Part shown: piece after piece, positions 13,728-19,432 of the stretch
How the letters are laid out: each line of letters starts with the position of its first letter
Numbering within the stretch: position 1 is the stretch's first letter
Virus record (IMG/VR): IMGVR_UViG_3300025887_000180
Coordinates: 1-20,948 of that record
Source of the DNA: a virus
Length of the DNA stretch: 20,948 nucleotides
Reading direction: 5' to 3' (one strand)
Notes under the pieces: generated by a model
The model's input: the letters and a program-made list of their open reading frames with translations, nothing else
The model's database searches: none
Told to the model about the DNA's origin: nothing
Position numbers and translations under genes: made by a program

Positions 13728-14001
13728 TCTCTTTGTTCCGTTCTTCTCTGGCTTTGGCGAAGTACTCTCTTCGGGCGGCTGGGGTATCTTCCTTCTTACG
13801 GAGGTAGTCCTCTACAGCTTTCTTGGCTGCTCTGATGCTAGTAAACTTACCTGACAAAGCCTGTGGTACAGAACCCTTGGTAACTTTAATCTCAAAGAAC
13901 CTGAAACCACCGATAGACTTCTCAATGATAATATCTGTGACTAGCTTATCAGACTTACAAACACACCTTTGGTTGGATGTATCTTCTTCAAATTGAACCA
14001 T
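13669..14001 (-). CDS. Hypothetical 110-aa protein between the two tail tubular genes
   Basis: I do not recognise the family. Residues 1-60 look like a small alpha/beta domain (DIIIEKSIGGFRFFEIKVTKG, then ALSGKFTSIRAAKKAVEDYL). The two cysteines at 13 and 15 (RCVCK) could bind metal or be incidental. Residues 65-110 are very basic and helical (RREYFAKAREERNKENATK, then KSKAKGSKHVRQG). The ATG shares base 14001 with the stop of tail tubular A (TAATG), and the last 59 bases overlap the start of tail tubular B in another frame. The firm coupling on both sides argues that it is a true gene and made with the tail. A tail-assembly or DNA-binding role is only a guess. Confidence 0.75.
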   Translation of the reverse strand: MVQFEEDTSNQRCVCKSDKLVTDIIIEKSIGGFRFFEIKVTKGSVPQALSGKFTSIRAAKKAVEDYLRKKEDTPAARREYFAKAREERNKENATKSKAKGSKHVRQGPDN

Positions 14002-14720
14002 TAGGTTCTCCCGTAGTTTGGTCTCTTGTTAGCCATCTTAGTTTTGTACATGTCATTCTGTACTGAAGACTTTAGACGACGAGCTGACTGCTCAATCTTA
14101 GGGTCACTGCCTGACTTGAACAAAGAGAAGCAGACTGACTTAGCTTCAGCAAGGAGGTAGGGCAGCATGGTGTCATCAATGTCAGGAACGAAGCTATCAG
14201 TCTGACTAAAGGTTGGGTAGATATATCCGTAGGCTCTTGTCTTACTTGTCTGTAGGATTGCTTCTACAGATGCATCGAAGCTATCCATGACAATGTTCTC
14301 ATCATCAAAGCTTGTGTAGTAGGAAGGCATACAATCATTACGAATGTAGAGTGGAGTACCACCCTTCACGTCAGTAACAGTTACAACTGTTCCACTAGGG
14401 TTCATACGATCCAGGAAGGTGATAGGGTCTACATACTTAACGTAGCCGTAGTTAGTTCCTACGTTATACTGGACAGCCTCAAGCTTACGAGTATTAGTTG
14501 GATACTTGAAGTGAGTAGGCTTAAAGCTATCAGACAATGAAGTAAGCTTGATAAGCTGCTGATGCTCAGGAATGTCTCTAGCTGCTACAATATTAAAGAA
14601 TGTATCCTCAATAACAGAAGCAACTTGTTCAGCTTCTACAGTATCACTGATTGAGTTTACACCCTCTGAGTCCATGTCACTCAGAATGCTTTGTGTCATT
14701 TCAAGGAGGGTACGTTTCAT
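14001..14720 (-). CDS. Tail tubular protein A (T7 gp11-like adaptor)
   Basis: The 239-aa protein begins with a helical stretch (MKRTLLEMTQSILSDMDSE) and then TVEAEQVASVIEDTFFNIVAARDIPEHQ in segments, followed by a beta-rich middle (FKPTHFKYPTNTRKLEAVQYNV). The LLEMTQ-IL-D-DS start, the acidic helix before 'NI-AARDIPEHQ', and the C-terminal LLAEAKSVCFSLFKSGSDPKIEQSARR pattern are shared by podovirus gp11-like gatekeeper proteins (usually 190-240 aa). It would form the dodecameric ring joining portal to nozzle. Its location just before the nozzle gene, separated by one small gene, agrees. ATG 14720 overlaps the stop of the fibre-like gene (TAATG), so it depends on the promoter at about 15353-15380. 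Confidence 0.87.
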   Translation of the reverse strand: MKRTLLEMTQSILSDMDSEGVNSISDTVEAEQVASVIEDTFFNIVAARDIPEHQQLIKLTSLSDSFKPTHFKYPTNTRKLEAVQYNVGTNYGYVKYVDPITFLDRMNPSGTVVTVTDVKGGTPLYIRNDCMPSYYTSFDDENIVMDSFDASVEAILQTSKTRAYGYIYPTFSQTDSFVPDIDDTMLPYLLAEAKSVCFSLFKSGSDPKIEQSARRLKSSVQNDMYKTKMANKRPNYGRT

Positions 14721-15286
14721 TATGCTAAGGCCCCCATAGCTGTAAGGCTGGCAGATGCTATATCAAGTGTGAAGGCTGCACTACCTTTAACATAAATCTC
14801 TAGGTAATCATTAGTTGAGAATGTACCAATGTCAGTCAGAGTAGCATGTTTCCATTCACCAGAGACAGCTGTCACAATGATGTGACCACCATTCATAACA
14901 GAACCATTCTTGTAGAAGACGACTTCTAAGTCACGGCTAGTGCCTGAGTCATTCTTGTAGCTGAAGGTAAAGTTAGTGAAGGATACAATAGTCTCTGTAC
15001 CTGTGTACTTGAGACGAGCATTAGGGGATGCCTCACCTACCCAACCTTCAACTTCAGATATTGAGAACGTAGGGTTTAGAGGTGTGAAGCTAGTAGTTAC
15101 TGAATGTTGGTAGGCAGGTGTTACAGCATCAAATGGTACGTATCCATTAACGTACTTTTGAACTGTCTTCCAAGCACCTGCACCTGTACCATTGGCTACA
15201 TATACTTCATTAGCAGAAGCTGTAGATACACCCTTAGGTTCATGGAGATATGGGTCTGTGAGTGTACTGTGGTTTACATTAACCAT
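14720..15286 (-). CDS. Probable head fibre / capsid decoration protein
   Basis: This is a 188-aa protein. Residues 1-45 contain an anchor-like segment (DPYLHEPKGVSTASANEVYV, then ANGTGAGAW) of a kind seen at the N-terminus of phage head-fibre and decoration proteins. Residues 60-188 are strongly beta-rich with Thr, Ser, Gly and Asn (SVTTSFTPLNPTFSI, FTNFTFSYKND, HIIVTAVSGEWKHATLT, YLEIYVKGSAAFTLDIAS). This looks like a jelly-roll or TNF-like trimer module. It is the first gene after the sigma70-like promoter and directly follows the capsid gene, which favours attachment to the head. As no tail fibre is otherwise visible, a receptor-binding role is possible. AAGGA stands about 9 bases before ATG 15286. 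Function is inferred from motif, composition and position. Confidence 0.65.
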   Translation of the reverse strand: MVNVNHSTLTDPYLHEPKGVSTASANEVYVANGTGAGAWKTVQKYVNGYVPFDAVTPAYQHSVTTSFTPLNPTFSISEVEGWVGEASPNARLKYTGTETIVSFTNFTFSYKNDSGTSRDLEVVFYKNGSVMNGGHIIVTAVSGEWKHATLTDIGTFSTNDYLEIYVKGSAAFTLDIASASLTAMGALA

Positions 15287-15322
15287 GTCTATGTCCTTAG
15301 ATGTTAGTGGATATACTTATAG

Positions 15323-15346
15323 GGTATATACCATCGGGGTACCGAT
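15323..15346. promoter_or_regulatory. Two adjacent inverted repeats at the promoter start site
   Basis: Positions 15323-15332 (GGTATATACC) are a perfect 10-base palindrome. It abuts ATCGG-GGTA-CCGAT (15333-15346), a 5-base inverted repeat around 4 bases. Together they cover the predicted transcription start and first bases of the leftward transcript, where an operator or a 5' RNA hairpin would lie. No repressor is known in the window, so the role is inferred from position only. Confidence 0.5.
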
Positions 15347-15352
15347 AATGAA

Positions 15353-15380
15353 ATTATACAAGTTATTTCAGATCTGTCAA
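15353..15380 (-). promoter_or_regulatory. Near-consensus sigma70 promoter for the tail operon
   Basis: On the minus strand TTGACA (15380-15375) is followed after exactly 16 bases by TATAAT (15358-15353). Both hexamers match the bacterial consensus completely, and the spacer is one base short of the optimal 17. Transcription would start near 15346 and read into the fibre-like gene at 15286. The promoter lies in the only gap over 100 bases in the leftward block, immediately downstream of the capsid terminator. Confidence 0.85.
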
Positions 15381-15404
15381 TAACAAAATGGAATAAAGTA
15401 GGGA

Positions 15405-15422
15405 GGGGAGCCGAAGCCCCCC
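15405..15422 (-). terminator. Hairpin terminator after the major capsid gene
   Basis: On the minus strand GGGGGGC-TTCG-GCTCCCC forms a 7-pair stem (one G-U) closed by a stable C(UUCG)G tetraloop, 12 bases after the capsid stop codon. The tail is TCCCTACTTTATTCC, so the T-run is weak and delayed. Partial read-through or an RNA-stabilising 3' end is therefore possible. Confidence 0.75.
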
Positions 15423-15433
15423 AACCTTAGATC

Positions 15434-16408
15434 TTATACAGCTGGGTTGGTGACAACAGTCACGATACCCTCTGGACGGTACTTCTTAACACCGTAACGA
15501 GCAGTAGTTACATACTCGTGACGTTGCATGTCTTTGTTGTACTCGTAGTCAACCTCAGGCATCTGACGCCATGCACCCACGAATGGGTTAGCAGTCTGGT
15601 CAGCAGAGAAGAACAAGTTAGCAACACCGTTGTTGGTGGAGAAGTCGTTACCTGTTGTGCCATCCTTCTCAAGCAGAGCAGCATCAGCTACTGTACCCTT
15701 GAGGTAGTTGGATGTGTATACGTCGAAGCCGTAAACGTTAGCTACGAAACGCATACCAGTTGCGATACCATCACGAACGATACCTTCCCACATTGGGTTG
15801 TTGGACACGTTAACCAAGTTGGTCAGTGTGTTCAGCTGGTACTCAACGGATGGATCGACTACAGCAACCAAGCCACGGTCTGGAACGTTAGCTTTCTTCA
15901 AAGCAAAACGAGCAAATGCGAAGTCTTCAAGCTCAAGACGACCTGCGTTGCCACCAGAGATACGGTGTGCAATGCTGTTGATAGCTTCTGCGGAGTTAGC
16001 TGTAACACCAACTTCAGGGGAAGCAAAAGTCGTAGCTTCGAAGTGCTCCATGATTGCACGTTCTTGCTCAGGAACAAAACGGGCTTCCAGTTGTGCAGAG
16101 TAGAACGAGTCCTGTGCTGCCTTCTTGGTGATGTAAGTACCCGACTGGAGGTACTGGTCAACAGTGAACTGGAACTCGGCTGTGTCCATTGGTGTGTAGG
16201 CTACAGCAGAATCTTCTGTGTAGTCAGCAACAACAGTTTCACCGATTGTTGGGATAGTGAATGTGTCACCATCAGGGAAGCCGTCCAGCATACGGACGTA
16301 CTTCTGTGCTTGCATTTCATCACGGAGGATGTCTTTAAGCTCAGAGGAGTAAACCTCGGAACGAATGAGACGCTGCATGTCAGCGTTAGAGGAGATCATA
16401 CCAGCCAT
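15434..16408 (-). CDS. Major capsid protein
   Basis: The 324-aa protein lies directly after a scaffold-like gene and upstream of the tail genes, the standard place for the shell protein. It has an N-terminal helical arm (MQRLIRSEVYSSELKDILRD), a beta segment (GDTFTIPTIGETVVADY), a long central helix with KKAAQDSFYSAQLEARF, and late segments typical of phage coat proteins (LVAVVDPSVEYQL, VYGFDVYTSNYL, TTARYGVKKYRPEGIVTV). An HK97-type fold is expected for any tailed phage. Membership in a coat-protein subfamily cannot be fixed by eye. Translation signals are strong: AAAGGA (16422-16417) stands 8 bases before the ATG. The leader between scaffold and this gene contains a hairpin and a palindrome, and a terminator follows the gene, which suits a highly expressed protein. 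Confidence 0.9.
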   Translation of the reverse strand: MAGMISSNADMQRLIRSEVYSSELKDILRDEMQAQKYVRMLDGFPDGDTFTIPTIGETVVADYTEDSAVAYTPMDTAEFQFTVDQYLQSGTYITKKAAQDSFYSAQLEARFVPEQERAIMEHFEATTFASPEVGVTANSAEAINSIAHRISGGNAGRLELEDFAFARFALKKANVPDRGLVAVVDPSVEYQLNTLTNLVNVSNNPMWEGIVRDGIATGMRFVANVYGFDVYTSNYLKGTVADAALLEKDGTTGNDFSTNNGVANLFFSADQTANPFVGAWRQMPEVDYEYNKDMQRHEYVTTARYGVKKYRPEGIVTVVTNPAV

Positions 16409-16418
16409 TGTGCTAGTC

Positions 16419-16444
16419 CTTTATAAAGTGAAGGTTGTACCTTC
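16419..16444 (-). promoter_or_regulatory. Hairpin and palindrome in the capsid gene leader
   Basis: In the 42-base gap between scaffold and capsid genes, GAAGGT-ACA-ACCTTC (16444-16430, minus strand) is a perfect 6-pair hairpin. One base later comes the perfect 10-base palindrome CTTTATAAAG (16428-16419), whose right half contains the first bases of the ribosome binding site AAAGGA. An mRNA processing or stabilising site, or control of ribosome access, is possible; neither is proven. Confidence 0.5.
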
Positions 16445-16450
16445 GTTGAG

Positions 16451-17230
16451 TTAATTGCCAAACTTATCACCCATCCGCATCTTATCTTCCATAAGTTGTT
16501 GTTGGATCTTGGGTGAATAGTATGTGTGACGATCCGACTTACGGAGGTTCTGGTAATAGGACCAGTTCCGTTCAGCCGAAGTTTGCATGTTGACACCTTC
16601 TGTTCTGACCGAGCCTTGCACCATAGGGTTAAAGGATTTCTTCGGTTCTCCGATCAGGCTAAAGAAAGCATTGGGACTCTCAGCTGCAATCTCTTGCATA
16701 CGTTCAAGACTAATTCCAAGTTCTTGTGCTTTAGATTGGACTTTAGCTTTGGCCTCTGTGCCGTAGCTCTTTTCCAACTCCTGATCCACGATAGCTAGAT
16801 TCTGCTTTACCAGTCCATCCTTCTCTCGTGCAGTTAGTGTCTGTTCGACAAGGCTCTTCAGGTCTTCCTCACTCAGGTTAGGGTTGGTGTTCCCTTCTGA
16901 CGTGCCACCAATATTGTTGTTGTTATTGGGCATTACAGTATTCGCAGTGGTGGGTTCTGCGGCCTTATTCTGTAATTGGTCGAGAAGCTTTGCGGCATAA
17001 TCCTGTTTCCCTAGATCTTCTCTCAACTGAGTGAGTTGAGTTTCTAGTTGTTGGATGTAGTTATCAGCTTCGAGTTTCCCTTTAGCTAAAACTTCAGGGT
17101 TGCCCCAGTTCTCTCCCTTTGCCTCTACGAGCTTGGCTACAAAAGAATCCTGTGGTGGGGTTGTCTCTGTAGTTTGTTGCTCTGTCTGAGTAGCTTGTGT
17201 GGTTACATTACCCTCAGTAAATACACTCAT
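16451..17230 (-). CDS. Capsid scaffolding protein
   Basis: The 259-aa protein is acidic, rich in Gln, Glu, Thr and Asn, and nearly lacks cysteine. A disordered N-terminus (TTQATQTEQQTTETTPPQ) leads to a coiled-coil (about 52-90, YIQQLETQLTQLREDLGKQ). A linker with an Asn run (PNNNNNIGG) is followed by further helices (LSEEDLKSLVEQTLTAREKD) and a basic, aromatic C-terminal part (NWSYYQNLRKSDRHTYY, QQQLMEDKMRMGDKF). This is the typical look of podovirus scaffolds. Placement between the portal block and the capsid gene agrees. It would nucleate procapsid assembly and leave before or during DNA packaging. AAGGA stands 8 bases before ATG 17230. No protease is visible nearby, so exit through the shell rather than cleavage is more likely. 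Confidence 0.85.
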   Translation of the reverse strand: MSVFTEGNVTTQATQTEQQTTETTPPQDSFVAKLVEAKGENWGNPEVLAKGKLEADNYIQQLETQLTQLREDLGKQDYAAKLLDQLQNKAAEPTTANTVMPNNNNNIGGTSEGNTNPNLSEEDLKSLVEQTLTAREKDGLVKQNLAIVDQELEKSYGTEAKAKVQSKAQELGISLERMQEIAAESPNAFFSLIGEPKKSFNPMVQGSVRTEGVNMQTSAERNWSYYQNLRKSDRHTYYSPKIQQQLMEDKMRMGDKFGN

Positions 17231-17232
17231 AT

Positions 17233-17475
17233 TTATTCCTTGTGTTCCAGTGTGATTAATTTAATCAGATCGTCTAGAGACTGGTTATACTCATTGACTG
17301 CGATCTGGCGAAGCTCCCAGTTTGGGGCTTCATAATCACGAACGGATTGTTTCTTCTTGAAATCACGTTCGAGAATTTCTTTGAGAGAGTCGAAGGCATT
17401 CCGATAACCAAGTACCTCAGCCTTACGTTTCTCTTTGTCTTGTCCCTTGAGACCCTTAAGCCATGCTGTCTGCAT
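17233..17475 (-). CDS. Hypothetical 80-aa helical protein, portal-scaffold region
   Basis: I do not recognise a named family. The protein is charged and predicted to be nearly all helix (LKGQDKEKRKAEVLGYRNAFDS, broken after LG, then LKEILERDFKKKQSVRDYE). A Pro/Asn turn (APNWE) leads to a second helical half (LRQIAVNEYNQSLDDLIKLI). Small proteins of this size and character are often found between portal and scaffold or capsid genes in podoviruses. The start codon (ATG 17475) lies 2 bases after the stop of the 69-aa gene, and the end is 2 bases before the scaffold start, so all three are co-translated in practice. A structural or assembly role is likely from position only. Confidence 0.8.
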   Translation of the reverse strand: MQTAWLKGLKGQDKEKRKAEVLGYRNAFDSLKEILERDFKKKQSVRDYEAPNWELRQIAVNEYNQSLDDLIKLITLEHKE

Positions 17476-17477
17476 TA

Positions 17478-17687
17478 CTACCGTTTCTTCTTAGGGAGTG
17501 GACGGGGTTCTGGTGTTCTCATCTCAGCACTTGGGCTTACGTCTACGATACGGTTTCTACCCAGTGGCAGAGGCCCTGCGGTACGCATCTCAGCACGAGG
17601 ACTCACATCTGTGTACGGACGGGCCTGAGGACGAGGTGATGTCTTAGGGGCTGTAGGACGAGCCTTAGGACGCATAGGTTTCTTCAT
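17478..17687 (-). CDS. Pro/Arg-rich 69-aa protein with an internal repeat
   Basis: The protein is very basic and proline-rich (MKKPMRPKARPTAPKTSPRP at the start, PLPKKKR at the end) and is probably disordered. It carries a ten-residue motif DVSP[R/S]AEMRT twice, at residues 27-36 and 49-58, exactly 22 residues apart, each followed by a Pro/Leu-containing linker. The repeat is also visible in the DNA (17580-17609 and 17514-17543). It begins 2 bases after the portal stop, with GATGGGAA upstream of ATG 17687. No known domain fits. A peptide-like linker that binds a repeated partner such as the portal ring, or binds packaged DNA, would suit its charge and place, but this is speculation. Confidence 0.75.
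   Translation of the reverse strand: MKKPMRPKARPTAPKTSPRPQARPYTDVSPRAEMRTAGPLPLGRNRIVDVSPSAEMRTPEPRPLPKKKR
17514..17609 (-). repeat. Tandem 22-codon repeat within the 69-aa gene
   Basis: Two copies of a 30-base unit encoding DVSP[R/S]AEMRT lie at 17580-17609 and 17514-17543, offset by 66 bases. The copies share the protein motif in nine of ten residues but differ at many silent positions, which suggests an old duplication kept by selection on the protein. Confidence 0.7.
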
Positions 17688-17689
17688 AA

Positions 17690-19432
17690 TTAAATTCCCA
17701 TCTGTTGAGCAGCCATCAGCTGTTCTTGGTTAACTGCTTCTGCTTCTTGCATCTGCTGTTGTGTTTCTAGTTGTTCACTAACGGCGATGTTCTCACTGAA
17801 CAATGTTGGCTCACCAAGCTCATCAGCTAGGATACGAGCAAACTCTTTACCTGACATGTGAGCTGCTACAGAAGGATCAGCAAGTTTGATCTGATACAAC
17901 TGTGTAAGGTTCTGTACACGACGAGCACGTTCAGCAAAGTGACGAGCACCTACAGGGACGATCTTACCTTTGGCTGTGATGTCATCCTTGGTGATTGTAC
18001 GGAACAACACAGCACCTGTAGCATCATCCATAACTCGGATGGTGTCAGACATGTTCATGTTACGACGGCTAACTTCAAGCATTGCATTCAAGATAGGCTC
18101 AAGGAATACTCTCTCGAAGTGGGCAGTCTTGTGTTCGAAGATACGTGAGGCAGCATTCTGTAGGGACTGTACCTCAAAGGCTGTCTTCTCGCCAGCAGTA
18201 CGGATACCCATAGCTTGCTTAGGTGCACCAGCCATCTCTTCCATCTTGTCTTCCAGCAGCCTAATTTGCAGGTCTGCTTGCAAGGCTGTGGCATCAGGTG
18301 CCATGTAGCCTACGTCACCCTCTTCACCGATATAGATACGGCCACCAGGCTGGAAGTCAAAGTCTTCTACATCACCACGGATCTTGAGCATAGGGTATGC
18401 GATCTGGTCGAACACATCAGCCTTAAGATTCTCAAGGTGGTCGATACGGTACTGCATACCTACGAGGTTATCCAGTGGACCCATCGCATAGAGGTTGTCA
18501 GGACGTGGACGCCAGCCAGCATGGAAGATAGGAGCACTACCCAACCAGCTAGGGTTCTCTTCGTTAGCCAGTACGTAGGCACGGTCAACAACTGTAATGA
18601 CACGATCACTGTGCAGCTTACCTGTAGACGCATCATAGAAGTCACCGTAGAAGGTGAGGATCTCTACATAGTCAGACTCGTAGTACTGTTGAATGGACGA
18701 GAAGCCATCAGCAATAAAACCATCAGCCTTGTAGTTATCATCAGAGCCACGGATGGATGCACGAGCACCAATCATCTTGTTGAAGATAGCTTCCAAGTGG
18801 GAGTTAGATGGATCTTCATCAATCATACGACGAATCTCACCAAGCGTCTTGATAGACTTGATGATCTTAGGAGACTTAGCAAAGCTAGATGCTGTAGGAT
18901 TGAAGGCTAGATCGAATGGAGAGATACGTACAACCTTAGGTCCAACGTAGTTTACAACTAGATCACCAGCTTCTTTAACCTGATAGGAGTCTTCCCAAGT
19001 CACAGTAGCAAAGCAGTTACCGTACTGGATGTAGTCATACAACAGATCAGAAGCAATGTTAGTGAAGTCAGACTGACGAACCTTGTTGTTCATGTAGGCT
19101 TGGATCACATCACGTTTAGCTTTGACGTTACTATCTTTTGTGTCAGCCTCAAACCGCATCCACTTCTGCTGTGGGAACAACGTAGCAAAGTAGTTAGCAT
19201 GAAGGTTGTCCATGATCTGTGTCAGCTTAGGTGTAGTGGTGCTGTTAGACCAAGGCAACATAGCATTCTTTGTTGTCCGTGTGTCAGTGGCGTACAGATA
19301 GTTACGGAGTTCTTTCCACTCGTCTACCTTCTTCTGACGAAGGTTAGACCAATCCTGCCAACGAGTAGCAATCTCCACAGCCATCTGGTCAGGACCAAGC
19401 AAAGATTTTAGTTCGATAGTTGTGCCAGCCAT
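17690..19432 (-). CDS. Portal protein (head-tail connector)
   Basis: The 580-aa protein follows the terminase gene directly. N-terminal helices (ATRWQDWSNLRQKKVDEWKE) and LRNYLYATDT precede LPWSNSTTTPKLTQIMDNLH, a pattern typical of podovirus portals. The clip/stem region (GPLDNLVGMQYRIDHLENLKAD in segments) and a long C-terminal helical crown ending in a Gln/Ala/Met-rich tail (QLETQQQMQEAEAVNQEQL) follow. Length is within the range of T7 gp8-like and related portals (about 530-600 aa). It would form the dodecameric ring at one capsid vertex, dock the terminase and later hold tail tubular protein A. The ATG follows the terminase stop directly (TAAATG) with GAGGAG upstream, so expression is coupled. 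Confidence 0.92.
   Translation of the reverse strand: MAGTTIELKSLLGPDQMAVEIATRWQDWSNLRQKKVDEWKELRNYLYATDTRTTKNAMLPWSNSTTTPKLTQIMDNLHANYFATLFPQQKWMRFEADTKDSNVKAKRDVIQAYMNNKVRQSDFTNIASDLLYDYIQYGNCFATVTWEDSYQVKEAGDLVVNYVGPKVVRISPFDLAFNPTASSFAKSPKIIKSIKTLGEIRRMIDEDPSNSHLEAIFNKMIGARASIRGSDDNYKADGFIADGFSSIQQYYESDYVEILTFYGDFYDASTGKLHSDRVITVVDRAYVLANEENPSWLGSAPIFHAGWRPRPDNLYAMGPLDNLVGMQYRIDHLENLKADVFDQIAYPMLKIRGDVEDFDFQPGGRIYIGEEGDVGYMAPDATALQADLQIRLLEDKMEEMAGAPKQAMGIRTAGEKTAFEVQSLQNAASRIFEHKTAHFERVFLEPILNAMLEVSRRNMNMSDTIRVMDDATGAVLFRTITKDDITAKGKIVPVGARHFAERARRVQNLTQLYQIKLADPSVAAHMSGKEFARILADELGEPTLFSENIAVSEQLETQQQMQEAEAVNQEQLMAAQQMGI

Noticed and set aside
15518-16426. 302-codon open frame on the + strand, antisense to the whole capsid gene
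   Set aside because: It has no ribosome site or promoter, and the predicted protein is an implausible Val/Cys/His-rich string. The frame is open because the strongly biased capsid codons avoid the triplets that read as stops on the other strand.
18215-18910. 231-codon + strand frame antisense to the portal gene
   Set aside because: Same explanation as the capsid shadow: it mirrors codon bias of a clearly coding minus-strand gene, with no translation signals.
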